Of a stretch of 64,000 nucleotides of DNA, positions 33,613 to 44,438 are shown piece after piece. Position numbers and translations under genes: made by a program. The notes under the pieces were generated by a model that was not told the origin of the DNA, did no database searches, and saw only the letters and a program-made list of their open reading frames with translations. Every line of letters begins with the position of its first letter. Within the stretch, counting starts at the first letter, position 1. This DNA is from Pyrus communis (Eukaryota > Streptophyta > Magnoliopsida > Rosales > Rosaceae), in assembly GCF_963583255.1 (NCBI RefSeq), contig NC_084819.1, positions 1,495,501 through 1,559,500 on the forward strand, given 5' to 3'.

Positions 33613-33787
33613 TTCATTTTTTTTTTTTTGAACAAACGATATTATTTACACTAAAAAACAAGGGGTGGGCTTAGCCTCACAATGAACTAGCAATAATGTG
33701 GTTCAAATTCTTCTTTGGCGAGAATCGAATCTAAGACATTTCACTTACAAGTAAAGACCAATATCACTAGATCATAGTACTAAGTGA
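33613..33787 (-). mobile_element. tRNA-derived SINE inserted in one copy of a tandem duplication
   Basis: On the minus strand: TTAGTACTATGATCTAGTGATATTGG (box A), ACTTGTAAGTGAAATGTCTTAG, ATTCGATTCTCGCC (box B), GAATTTGAACCACATTATTG, AGGCTAAGCCCACCCC, and the tail ATCGTTTGTTC followed by A-run. Flanks CAGCTAG (33606..33612) and CAGCTTG (33788..33794) look like a short target duplication. The paralogous site near 35335 (GGATTAGCTAGTCTCC) lacks the element. Confidence 0.8.
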
Positions 33788-34020
33788 CAGCTTGTCTCCT
33801 TATTAATTTGCATAAAGTAACTTCTTCATTAATTAATTACAATTAAAATTGTATATTGAAAATCAATGTTGGCCAAGGGGAGGCTGAAATGTCTCTGTGA
33901 GTATTTCTGACTTCCAGAAGGGTGGATAGTTGTGACAAAGCCACCAGCTAGTTCCATTTTCAAAAAGAAAAAAAATTGCGTTGTTATTGGCACTCTCGAT
34001 TCATTCAACACTCATTGATT

Positions 34021-34065
34021 TTTTTTTCTTTTTTTTTGACAAACGATAGGATAAGATTAAGAATG
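34021..34065 (-). mobile_element. Truncated SINE tail
   Basis: The sequence GACAAACGATAGGATAAGATT with an adjacent T-run matches only the 3' tail of the SINE family seen at 33613..33787 and 35455..35580. Confidence 0.45.
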
Positions 34066-34343
34066 TTACAACAATAATCAAAATATCAATGAATGAACAT
34101 CTTACAAAAATGTGATTAAATAGCGTTAATTTTCCCAAACCAAGTTGGATTACCTTTTTTCTTGGGAAGCAAGGTTGGCTTGGGAGAAGTTTATTTGGGC
34201 AGGAGAGTACATGTTATAATTACTTATATATTAGCGGTTAGCTAGGGTTCTATTTCTCACTCTAAGCTACATCATCCACTCCCTCTACTCGCCCGCAGTG
34301 CGCTTTCCTTCTTCGTTCCCTCTTGAACTTTTTGTCACCAACC

Positions 34344-35030
34344 ATGAAATACTCTGGTAAAACTAGAAAGTGGCTTGACGAAATCCTCTCATCTGATCAG
34401 CAGAAACCTGCAGCGGAAACCATTCGTAATCAGAATGCTTCCAAGAAGGTTGCTAACGATTCCTCTTCTTCCCATTAGACGAAACTGGTCTCCAAACGCA
34501 AATCCCAGCAGGTAGCTTCTTTGAATAATTCAAAGAAACGCTCCGCTCCTCCACTGGCAGACGATCGTGACAGAGTTGAGATTGTGGGCCAGGAAACGAA
34601 TAGGGCAAAGAAGCAGAGGAGGCTGTCTACTCCTCTTCCAGTGACTTGTGAGACTTCATCGGATAAATCGGGTGGCTACTTGAGCTACGAGTCACCGGTG
34701 ACAGTGCTACCTCCTCTACCTCTTTGTGATCATCATGAGCATAGCACCACAACACCTGAGGCGGGTTGGGTGGCCATGTCGAAATCTCGGTTCGCAGTTA
34801 CCATTCTTAAAGCACAACGCCCTGAAACCCCCTCTGTCGTGATTGACAAGTATAGAGCCGCCGAACTTGCCGGAGCCAATGAATTGATAAAGAAGAATCG
34901 CCAAAGAGGCAAAGAAGTTGCTCGGCTTGCCCTCATTGAGATGGAAAAGAATGTCAACGTTGACGATCCTTTCAAAACCATGAGAGAGTTTGAGATGTTA
35001 ATTTCCAATAAAGGGCACTTGTTAGATTGA
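34344..35030 (+). pseudogene. GTE-C-terminus-like short protein, copy 1, in-frame TAG
   Basis: Starts at ATG 34344 (MKYSGKTRKWLDEILSSDQ), parallel to copy 2 at 36249. An in-frame TAG at 34476..34478 (codon 45) replaces the TCG present in copy 2; beyond it the frame stays open to 35030, through SRFAVTILKAQRPETPS, NRQRGKEVARLALIEMEKN and DDPFKTMREFEML. The continued open frame suggests the stop is recent, or that a shorter product is made from downstream; no ATG lies at the start of the remaining frame. Similarity of the last 75 residues to the tail of plant GTE (BET-type) transcription factors is recognised from memory. No bromodomain. Confidence 0.7.
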
Positions 35031-35454
35031 TTGGTTAACACGTAACGTTTCTTTAGCTTAGCTTCCTCTCTTATTTTCGAAGAAATGTGTGTATATGAAT
35101 GAAGTTTACACATTTGATGGCCTCAGTGAATAAGATGCATCTTTTCAACCTTCTGTTGCTTGCCGAATAGTTATATACAACCTAATTATAGGCTGTGTTT
35201 TGATATGGAGAATTAGGTTAAACTTTTACATTCAATCAAGGTAGATGGCTCATTGTCACCTGAAAAATCTCATCATCCAAAGTTATACAGTATGAGTAAA
35301 GAATTTGATAAGGAGTTATTATTTTGGAATGGATTAGCTAGTCTCCTTATTAATTTGAATAAAATAACTCTTCATTAATTAATCACAAACAAAATTACTT
35401 GTATATTGAAAATCGAGTTGTTATTGGCACTCTCAAATAGTCATTTAGCACTCT

Positions 35455-35580
35455 TTTGATTATTATTTTTAACAAACGATAAGATAATTTACATTAAACT
35501 ACGGAGAGGAGAACTCAAACACCGGACTTCATATGCAAGTGCAAATACTCTTAACTAACTGAATTACAAGCCACTTGCAC
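35455..35580 (-). mobile_element. SINE, minus orientation
   Basis: The minus strand carries TCAGTTAGTTAAGAGTATTTGC (box A-like), GGTGTTTGAGTTCTCCTC (box B-like) and the tail TTATCGTTTGTTAAAAA shared with the other SINEs here. The body differs from 33613..33787, so it may be a related subfamily. Confidence 0.55.
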
Positions 35581-35768
35581 TCTTGAAATATTTTTGTGAT
35601 ATTCTTATTCTTATTTGATTAAAGTGATATCCAATTCTAACCCTAACATGCATTTCTAATGTAACCTCGTTATTATGAGAGTTGTCATATCTCGCTTCCC
35701 TCTTTAGTCCAACTGAAAGCAAAAAAGCATCACGGAGAAAAGTTTTCATTTTTCTATTTTTTAGAAGA

Positions 35769-35930
35769 GTAATGCTAGAAAGACTAAATGTGTAGACAAA
35801 TTTGCAAACTAAATGATGTGTCACCAATAGGAATGAGTACGTTTATCAACGCTCAAGTCACAATCTAATCATCAACTTCCATGTCATTTAGTTTACAAAA
35901 TTTTGTTTAAAAATTTAGTCTCCTTAGCAT
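35769..35930. mobile_element. MITE with TAATGCTAG...CTTAGCATTA ends, second copy
   Basis: The left end TAATGCTAGAAAGACTAAAT mirrors the right end TTTAGTCTCCTTAGCATTA; the interior matches the inverse of 7952..8095 (ATCATCAACTT, GATGTGTCA). No coding sequence. Confidence 0.7.
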
Positions 35931-36248
35931 TACCTATTTTAGAAACCAGAAACTACAATTGTCAAGGAAACTAGAAATCCTACATTTTCAAAAACCAAAT
36001 TAAAGAAAAAACAATAATCCAACAAACTCGATTAATTGTAATAGAAAAATAGGATTAAATAGCGTTAATTTTCCCAAACCGAGTTGGATTACCTAGTTTC
36101 TTGGGAAGCAAGGTTGGCTTGGGAGAATTTTATTTGGGCAGGAGAGCTAGGGTTCTATTTCTCACTCTAAGCTACGTCATCCGCTCCCTCTAGTCGTCCG
36201 CAGTGTGCTTTCCTTCTTCGTGCTCTCTTTAACTTTTTGTCACCAACC

Positions 36249-36932
36249 ATGAAATACTCTGGTAAAACTAGAAAGTGGCTTGACGAAATCCTCTCATCTG
36301 ATCACTACAAACCTGCAGCAGAAACCACTCGTAATCTGAATGCTTCCAAGAAGGCTGCTAACGATTCCTCTTCTTCCTGTTCGACGAAAGTACCGGTCTC
36401 CAAACCCGAACTTCAGAAGGTAGCTTCTTTGAATAATTCAAAGAAACGCTCCGCTCCTCCACTGGCCGACGATCGCGAGAGAGTCGAGATTATGGACCAG
36501 GAAACGAATGGGGAAAAGAAGCAGAAGAGGCTGCCTACTCCTCTTCCTGTGACTTGTGACATTTCATCAGATAAATCGGGTGGCTACTTGAGCCGTGAGT
36601 CACCGGTGACAGTGCTAACTCCTCTTCCTCTTTGTGACCATCATGATCATGGCACCACAACACCAGAGGCGGGTCGGGTGGCCATGTTGAAATCTCGGTT
36701 CGCAGTTACCATTCTTAAAGCACAACGCCCTGAAACCCCCTCGCTCGTGATTGACAAATATAGAGCCGCCGAACTTGCCAGGGCCAATGGATTGATAAAG
36801 AAGAATCGCCAAAGAGACAGAGAAGCCGCTCGGCTAGCCCTCATTGAGATGGAAAAGAATGTCGACATCGACGATCCTTTCAAAACCATGAGAGAATTTG
36901 AGATGATAATTTCCAATAAGGGCACTTGTTAG
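36249..36932 (+). CDS. GTE-C-terminus-like short nuclear-type protein, copy 2 (intact)
   Basis: 227 aa from ATG 36249 (MKYSGKTRKWLDEILSSDHY); an upstream TTG in frame is not a plausible start. The middle is low-complexity, with basic stretches (KKRSAPP, GEKKQKRLPTPLP) that could act as nuclear signals. The last 75 residues, SRFAVTILKAQRPETPS, then NRQRDREAARLALIEMEKN and DDPFKTMREFEMIIS, resemble the C-terminal 'REAARLALQ-MEKTV...FEDLEML' segment of plant GTE bromodomain factors (family knowledge from memory). Neither bromodomain nor NET domain is present, so if real it would be a stand-alone tail. Copy 1 lies 1.9 kb upstream in the same orientation, with matching leader DNA. Role unknown. 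Confidence 0.65.
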   Translation: MKYSGKTRKWLDEILSSDHYKPAAETTRNLNASKKAANDSSSSCSTKVPVSKPELQKVASLNNSKKRSAPPLADDRERVEIMDQETNGEKKQKRLPTPLPVTCDISSDKSGGYLSRESPVTVLTPLPLCDHHDHGTTTPEAGRVAMLKSRFAVTILKAQRPETPSLVIDKYRAAELARANGLIKKNRQRDREAARLALIEMEKNVDIDDPFKTMREFEMIISNKGTC

Positions 36933-36939
36933 ATCACTA

Positions 36940-37800
36940 GCCCGGTGAGTTTTGGAGCAATGTAGTGTACTGATTCAACATGTACGTGTATAGTATTGAT
37001 GTTCTAAGGAATTCATATCGGTTGCAATTCTTAAATGTATTGTGAAAAAAAAAAAAAAAAAAAAAAAACGAATGAGAAAACAAAGTAAATGCTCAGTAAC
37101 CCAGCATCATATCACGAACCGGTGTATAAAATCCGCAGATTGTCAAGAAAAAATTCCAAATTGCAAGAGTTCTTTTGATCCCTCACTACGATCGATCATC
37201 GAAATTATTTATGGTGCACAAAGAATGCTATGTAGTATTATGTACGCTGCGAGGTGCCCAAGTGGTCAGAGCCCCTACCAGAAATAACAAGCCGTGAGTT
37301 ATTCACGGTGTGTACGTAACACACGCCATAAATACTACCAGCAACGCAATGGCACTGGCCAAACATTGTTCATGGCGCAAGTTCTTATGAATCCGAGTTT
37401 AAACTTTCGTGATTAAATTTTTTCGCTTTTTGTTTCAGTATTTATATGCAATCCGAGTTCAGGCTTCAGTATCGAGCTTAATATGATTTTCTCATCAAGT
37501 AGAATTTATGCCCTGCAACAGTACTCAAACACCAGATGAACGAACAAGCCTGAGAATCGACGAAAAGAATGAAGATTCTACTTCCCGATATGCGATATCA
37601 ACAAGCTACAGAATAAAACCAGCTCGGATGGCCAGGAGAACAAACAATTTCAAGTTGCTGGTAAGCCCAGTGAATTACAGTTGGGTACATAACAAGAAGC
37701 ACAAAATCTAAACCCTACTAGATTAAACTCTTCATAAGTAATTTTGTATTTGACTAATGTTCTTGCCAAAGGTGCCACGTAATGCGAGCTCTTTGCAGTA
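36940..37800. other. Intergenic DNA with a poly-A tract, no gene recognised
   Basis: An A-run of about 24 lies at 37045..37068. A stretch GTGCCCAAGTGGTCAGAGCC at 37254 looks like a tRNA 5' part but no cloverleaf follows. Confidence 0.45.
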
Positions 37801-37803
37801 TGC

Positions 37804-40800
37804 CTATTGCTTGTTGGGATCGGTCGAGATGTCAAAACCAGGAGGGATGAAGACGACGTCATCCCACGTTGATGTAGAACCCTCCTGCAATATTTCATTG
37901 TTACTTTTGCTTTCTAATTGCCCACAATATAGGAGGAAAACAATTCAAAACTTTTGAGAAATTAGCGAAACATTTGTGTAATTTTGTAGCTCAATCCTGG
38001 TCGTTGATTTATTAACAACAATTAATAACGTAATAAGAAGGAAAAAAATGCCTACCTTCATCCCCTTTATGACTTCCTCAAGAACAGCAACCTACAACAC
38101 AAAATAGAATAAGTAAACAGAAAGATAAGTTCTGCTACACCGTCAATAGGTCCTGAAACCCATACCTGAACATCCCCTGGTCTGAAGGCAGGATTTAATT
38201 GATTCTGATCACGAGAAGCCCTTGATAGTGAATTTTCCAAATCCTCCTAAAAGATTTCTAAGAATAGGTAAAACCGCAAATGCATGCCAAAACAAGCTAG
38301 ATAATGCAAGCAAGGGTATTGTTTAACCGACCTTCCTGAAAAATACTGGACGATAGCTCTTGCTTTGGCTTTTCAGAACCAAGCTCCTTGACTAATCAAA
38401 TGTTTAAACAGGTTAAAAATTGGCATGGGAAATTCATGGAAGAAGTTTGCGATGAAGACAATTGTCAAAACATATCAGAAAGCCATACAAAATTCTAGTA
38501 CGCCAGTCTGGGAGCAGAAATGACTTGAGGAAATGCTAGTTGCTAAAAGAATAAGATTACATCACAGTTTGGGTTCAAAAAGTTTGGCCTAGCCACTCTC
38601 AAGACGGAATTGTACCGCCCACAATAGATCAGTTTCCAACCAAAGGTTATTATCAGTTTAAAACAAGTCGACCTATATAGCATAAGGAGGGAGAATTTAT
38701 GGCATAATTCATGAGAAGTAGCAGGTGAGAATGGGCAAGGACATCAGTTTGACGGATTTTTTCACATATCAAGCAGTAAAATGGAAGTTCATATGACTTT
38801 TTAAAAGGAAAAAACTTGGATCATTTATCACAAGATTAATCTCAGAACTGGTTATAACTCATAAAGATCGATGTTAATTTGAATATAGATGCATGCTTAT
38901 ATTGTTTGTACAATTAATTACATTGTAATACTATGTGATTTCTTAGCAAACTTTCAAAAATACATTCAATATGCAATAGTGAGAATGCAGCCATAATTAG
39001 TTTGGCAAACCCAATGCATCCACTGCTGGTTTGAAGCTCTACCACAGTGAATTGCAGGGTTTGAAAGGTTAATAAGCTTTCGCATCCAAAACCTATGGTT
39101 AAATAATTTTTTTTTTTTTCATAGAAACACACTTGGGAAATGGTATTATTCAAGAGTTAAACTGACCTATTAATCTTGGCCAAGAAAAATAACAAATTAT
39201 TGTTCCTAATAAGAGAAAATTTTGGTTCAGCACCATGTGGTTTGTGCCAGAATAAGTTTACGCCGCCCCCTTGTATGGATCTATTTCTCATTTCACAAGG
39301 AGAAAAACAGGAATGTGCACGTGTTTGGCACTAGCATAGTAAATGGTGAGTACTGCAATCAGTCTGCTGGGTGCTTTCCCAAATAAGTTGAAGCCAAAGA
39401 GTATAAGACTTAGACAGACATGCACTAGCACCGTAAATGGTCAGCACTGAAACAACGTAGTCTACCACCAAAACTAATGCAGCAGTCTAGATGTCACCGT
39501 GGATAACTATATGAATGCTATATGAATTGAGTGACAAACCTTATCCAAGTAAGGTTCACATAAGAAACTTAAGAGCTAATGCCAGATGTTTACTCTTTAA
39601 TTTTCTTAGACTTCCATGCATCCACATGAATCTACTTTGTCTTCACTTTAGTTTTTCAATTGAAAAGAAACAAATTTCTCAAAAATTTAAAAGCAAACTT
39701 GACAAGACCCAAGGGACACAACATTTTGGGAATGCAAAGGGTAAACAAAAAGGAGAGAGATAACAGTGTATCCTAGTCTCCAGCAATGAAAAAGGAGCAC
39801 CCACATCTAGATCTCTATTTGGTCTCTGAACATTTTTGTTCCTTTCACAGTTAAATTTCAAAACACATTCAAAGATCGTAAACCTAGAAACCCAATTTTT
39901 TTAATCTCTTTGCAAAGCCACCTCAATCTCAACCCTTCCAGCTTAATGCCAAACCTTCTCCAATTTCACTCATTAACAACCATTAATCTTCACAGTTTCT
40001 ACCTCTTTAGAATATCACCTGACCAGAAATAGGTTGATACCATGTAGCATATTTCCCTAGAATCGACAAGGACATTGATAGTGGAACGTAACAATATTCC
40101 ACAACTGGGTACACGAATTGATACTATGATACTACAATCTCGTTCTCAACTTGATTTTAGGTTGGAACTGCCGCGTTCTTTTTATTCATTCTTACGCTTT
40201 TATTTTGAAGCCCATACACAGAACATGCTCAGTTCCACTTCTTACAAAGTGAATGGAAGGTTATATCACAAGGCAGTAAGTGATATCTTCTAAACTTCAA
40301 GGTGGCAAAGTGATGCCAAATTATTAAAAGGAGAAGAAAAAAATAGACAAAACCCTGACTTTCCTTGATAGAAAAATACAACCACTACATGAAAACACCA
40401 TAATGGAATATTGAAAAGGGCGGCATTAACAAGGTTTGGAGTTATCCATTTTATAATATGAAAGTTGTTGAATAGCTAACAAGAAAATGTTAATGAAATA
40501 TGCGAAGTAAATCAAAAGGGAGAAGGGTTAGCAAACTAAAATGTCCTCTGTTAAAGTTGAAGCACCCAACTCAAAACCACATTGGCAATGAGTGGAATTG
40601 TTCAGAATTATACATGCTCAGTGACCATTGGATTTTTTATAAGGAAAACTAATGAAAAGGGCTTGAAAACTTTGAGTTTTAACGATAAGGACAAAATAAA
40701 GGGTAAAGTGAATAGTATCAGGATTGACTTTTTAGTGTAAAAATGTGGTTTTTCGTTAAAGTGAACAATACCGGGAGCTTTTCATCCCTTTTTTATATTC

Positions 40801-42506
40801 ACGTGGCTGGACTGAGCCAAGGCCATGGATCAATTATATTGTCCGATGTCAAGAACGTGTAATCAAATTAGCTTAGACAATTTGCCCAAAAAAAATAGTT
40901 TAGACATAGGAATGAGTTACCTACAAAAAGGAAACCATGTTGAAGCAAACAACAGGCTTACAACTATACAGTATATGACTAATTAAAATTGGGAAAAGCT
41001 AAAAGTAGAACCTGGAAAACTGGCACACCAGGAAAGCCATCATCATCAGAAGTTCCAACCTTTTCTCTCTCCTACATAAAGGAAATGCAAAACAAATATT
41101 GTTAATATAAGACTTGAATATGGAGAGACGGGGGAAGAGAGAAATCATTTTCTAGTAGAAGAGTACCATGCATAAGAAAAGACATGAGCTAACGGAACAC
41201 TTGGCGCAAAACCGAGTGCAATGGCGTTCTAGGATTCATACAGCCAACCCCACTTAGTGGGATAAGGCTTGGTTGTTGTTGTTGTAAGAGTACGATGCAC
41301 GTATTCAGCTTATATCTTTTGTGAAACCAAATTTGGAGCCCAATATCTTTTGGCAGATTTCTCAAGACCAATGCTAATTACACCTTACCAACAAAGTGAG
41401 GTCCATTAAAATGTGTATGTTCATTACTTGACCTATGGGAACTTACAAAGTATTTAGTTTCTAAATCTGCAGTTTGAAAAGAATCCCTAGGTTTTGGTTG
41501 TATCTTACATATTCAGTAAGTTTTTTAAACTAAAACCGTTAAGGCATCCTGGCCTATTCTGTATTCGAATCAAATGTGAATTACAAACCTAGTACGCAGC
41601 ACATAGATATAGATAAAGCATGGGGTGACAGACTTACAGTTATTTTCTGGTTGTTTCGAGATGAATGTGTTATAGTTATGTTTGAATAATCAAAACTTCG
41701 CGTGAAATTGACAAAATTCAACTCCGGAAAATAACTTGTGTATTTAATTACTATTCTTATGCGAGCAACTTACGCACCTTAAGCGCATTCTTGACTTGAG
41801 AATACTCAGGAATCAACCTGAAGGCTACCCCATCGACCTTGAGCTGAAAAACCTGCAAAACCAACACCCATTAATCTCCATCAATCCCTAACTAAACAAA
41901 AACATGAATACAATTTCATCAAGTTATTCACATTCCCACCTTATTTAAAGCCACAGCCACCACTTTCGACCCGCTTCGCATTCCGGGGTCCATAATCCTA
42001 ATATGCTCAAGAAGTGCATCCGCATCCTCTTTCTTGAAACAAAACAATCCCAGAGACTTCCCAGTGGAAGCACCAGAAACCAACACGAATTCCTCCGAGG
42101 CATTACTGAGAGCATAAACCGGCACGCCGGCAAGCCGCTCTTCGATGTCCTCGGTGGACATGGCGGCTTTAGACCCGCCACCAGGGGAATTGGCGATCTG
42201 GGTTTTGTTACTCACCGCAATTCGACCCCAAACTGGGTTCTTGCCAGAAGAATGCACCGGATTGAAGCTCGAAAACCTGGAATCGAATGCATGTTTTGCT
42301 TGATTCTGGAGGTTGGAGAAGGTGGATTGGAGGTGGGTTTGGAGGGAAGAAGGGTTAGGGTTGAAGAGGGGAAGGTGGGAGAGGTGGTGGAGGAAGCCGG
42401 AGCAATGGTTTTGGAGGTTGATGAAGGCCTGTTGGAGGCTGAGTTGGGGCGGATTGTGTGTCGGTGGTGAGGAAATTTTCGGGTTATTGGAGTTTCCCAA
42501 GTTCAT
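37804..42506 (-). CDS. TIC22: TIC22-family chloroplast protein import component
   Basis: TIC22 is a soluble intermembrane-space protein of chloroplasts that helps preproteins pass from the TOC to the TIC translocon. Seven exons on the minus strand: 41940..42506, 41778..41852, 41012..41071, 38332..38391, 38166..38246, 38056..38091, 37804..37884. All junctions are phase 0 with GT-AG ends; total 319 aa. The N-terminal 100 residues are rich in S, N, Q, P and H with few acids, as expected for a targeting peptide. The conserved body starts ERLAGVPVYALSNASEEFVL, then SGKSLGLFCFKKEDADALL-like and GSKVVAVALNKVFQLKVDGV, AFRLIPEYSQVKNALK, DDDGFPGVPVFQ, RPVFFRKEDLENSL and the end WDDVVFIPPGFD. The open frame begins at a GTG; I use ATG 42506. 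Closest in feel to Arabidopsis TIC22-IV (inference). Confidence 0.9.
38400..41010. other. Large TIC22 intron (about 2.6 kb) holding a MITE
   Basis: Between TIC22 exons 3 and 4. Apart from the MITE at 40640..40800, only AT-rich sequence and short random frames are seen. Confidence 0.6.
40635..40800. mobile_element. MITE of the 'GGGCTTGAAAACTTTGAG' family, inside a TIC22 intron
   Basis: Runs AAACTAATGAAAAGGGCTTG, AACTTTGAGTTTTAACGATA, AGGACAAAATAAAGGGTAAA, TTGACTTTTTAGTGTAAAAA, TGGTTTTTCGTTAAAGTGAA. An inverted second copy is at 58078..58240. I remember this as one of the commonest short repeats in apple and pear; no coding sequence. Confidence 0.75.
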
Positions 42507-42763
42507 TTTCTCGAGAAATCGATTCACAGAAGAGAAGAAAATCGATGAGAGTTTGAAGAGCGAGTGAGAAGTGAAAGGGAAGAGACGAGGGTTTATCCAA
42601 CAAGGGGTTTTGGAATCAACCTTTTTACATTTTTTTGTTCAGTTTGTTTTTCTTTTACCAATTATATTTTTTTCAGGAAATTTTTTATTAATATATAACC
42701 ACGATAAAGTTGTGATATTAGTTATATCACATGTATGATCGTATAAATCATTAATAAATTATT

Positions 42764-42935
42764 TGTTAATGAAAATAAGGTCAAATACAACAAATTTGAA
42801 TTGAACATAGCAAGATTCATAGACAATAAACTCATATTGTACAACTAATTCAACCAAGTCCAATGAACGAAAGATATTAATTTTTTTATTTATAGAATTC
42901 TTTCATGGATATATGTATTTTTTGTACTATATAAC
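42764..42935 (+). mobile_element. Partial copia-type LTR (left copy)
   Basis: TGTTAATGAAAATAAGGTCAAAT...ACATAGCAAGA...GTACAACTAATTCAACCAAGTC...AGATATTAATTTT matches 44439..44610 throughout. Only the first about 170 bp are kept; a MITE cluster follows. Confidence 0.7.
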
Positions 42936-43047
42936 GATATATTTTATGAAATTTCGTTATCAGATTTTACTATGTAATTTTTCGTATTTTGTATTTATGC
43001 CAATTTTTGTCTGGAAGCGTGAATTTGGTAACTAATTCCATTACATT

Positions 43048-43216
43048 GAATGAGGATTTAGAAAATCCTTTAATCGTGTTCGTTCGTTGTAAATCGTGCT
43101 ACCGTTTTCTTCATATACTATTTGTGTTCAATTTTAAATATAAAATTTAAAATGATTTCTGACCGCACGATATACGATGAATTGACATAATTAGAGGATT
43201 TCTGAGATCCTCATTC
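43048..43216. mobile_element. Palindromic Mutator-like MITE, copy E
   Basis: GAATGAGGAT...AATCCTTTAATCGTGTTCG on the left mirrors ...TGACATAATTAGAGGATTTC and ATCCTCATTC on the right, with the core TTCAATTTTAAATATAAAATTTAAA and CTGACCGCACGATATACGAT. Flanks contain TTCC(A/G)TTACATT on both sides. Confidence 0.75.
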
Positions 43217-43282
43217 CGTTACATTCATTTGGGCTCATTCCATTACATTCATTTGGACCCAATTAGCTAACTTTACCAATTG

Positions 43283-43477
43283 AATAGGATCCTCTGAGAT
43301 CATTTTTGTAGGAATCCGAATGATCAATTAATTGTGTCCATTCATAGTACAGTTAGAAATTATTTTAAATTTTAAATTAAATATAAATAGTATTTAATGA
43401 AAACTAACCGCATGATGTACGATGAATGAACACGATTGATTGATTCTCGGATCCCCACAAAGAGAATCCTCGTCCTT
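43283..43477. mobile_element. Palindromic Mutator-like MITE, copy F
   Basis: Same family, in opposite orientation to E: AATAGGATCCTCTGAGATC...ATTTTAAATTTTAAATTAAAT...CTAACCGCATGATGTACGAT...CCCCACAAAGAGAATCC. It is flanked by the identical 12-mer CTTTACCAATTG (43271..43282 and 43475..43486), containing a 9-bp target duplication plus three chance or end-matching bases. Confidence 0.8.
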
Positions 43478-44104
43478 TACCAATTGCACAAATCCCACGT
43501 CAACTGCTTCCAATTCTGCTTGGAAGCCTCTGATTTCCTCTCTTCTTATCGCTACGGGTACGGGATGGGGGGGCCTTCTCAGGGTCGGTCTACCGATTAT
43601 CGATTCTAATAAAACACCCAATCTTATGAATATGGGTTCTAAATTGCAGAAAACTCATTTTTCTGCAGAGAAAAGTTATGGATCAAGTAGCTTAATTTAC
43701 CTCTCGATTTCCTGGTCCTTATGATTTCTTTTTTATCCAACATTATGTATTTTGGAACTAGACATGTCCATGATTAAACTCATCTGATTTCCCTTAATTC
43801 CGTTGAGTTTTGATTGATCAAAACCATGTCCAAAGTTGAGTTGCAGAGCTGCCAAACAGCCGCAAGTTCTGCATTTCCAGTTTTGGGACTCCATTTTATA
43901 TCTGGCATGAGTTCCAATTTAGAGCTCAGTTTTCTACAAATCATATATGGTTTTAAACTACACAAAACGAGCTTCAAAACCCATTTAACTTTATACCATT
44001 TGGTTCAGTTTTGAGCGTTCAAAAGTGAGTGTAAACCTGGTTGATCAAAGCAGTTGTTAGTGTTACTATATGTTCTTACTTTTCTCTATAAGTTTGTTAC
44101 GGTT

Positions 44105-44425
44105 GAAAGCTTATGGATTTCACATGTTGATAATTGACTTGGCTGAAATGCGTCCTCGATGACTTGCTAGTTAAGCATCCCAAAGCAACCATATTGTACT
44201 TTGATAACGAAGCAGCCCTTTACATTGCATCCAGTCCTGTTTTCCATGAGCGAACAAAGCATATCGAAATAGATTGTCATCTAGTTAGAGAAAAGCTGCA
44301 AGGAGTGGTTCACATCGCGCATGTGAAAACACTTCAATAAATAGCAGACTTGTTCACTAAACACTTCGAGTACTTCACAATTTGATCATCTTCTCATCAA
44401 GTAGGGTGTCATAAATATACACTCA
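44105..44425 (+). pseudogene. Ty1-copia polyprotein end (RNase H) relic
   Basis: Translation WLKCVLDDLLVKHPKATILY, then DNEAALYIASSPVFHERTKH and IEIDCHLVREKLQG is the C-terminal end of a Ty1-copia polyprotein (RNase H region; DN-AA and HIEIDCH motifs). A TAA breaks the frame before IADLFTKHFEYF, the remnant of the usual 'LADILTK' tail. Immediately downstream, CTCAAGTTGAGGTCTAG recalls a worn polypurine tract and leads into the LTR at 44439. Most of the element (gag, protease, integrase, RT) is gone. Confidence 0.85.
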
Positions 44426-44438
44426 AGTTGAGGTCTAG

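Noticed and set aside
37254..37275. tRNA-like GTGCCCAAGTGGTCAGAGCC
   Set aside because: It resembles the 5' third of a tRNA but no box B, anticodon stem or acceptor pairing follows, so it is not called as a tRNA gene.
41940..42567. Open frames on the plus strand across TIC22 exon 1, and similar antisense frames across both F-box and PPR genes
   Set aside because: They mirror GC-richer coding exons and show no family motif; treated as shadows.
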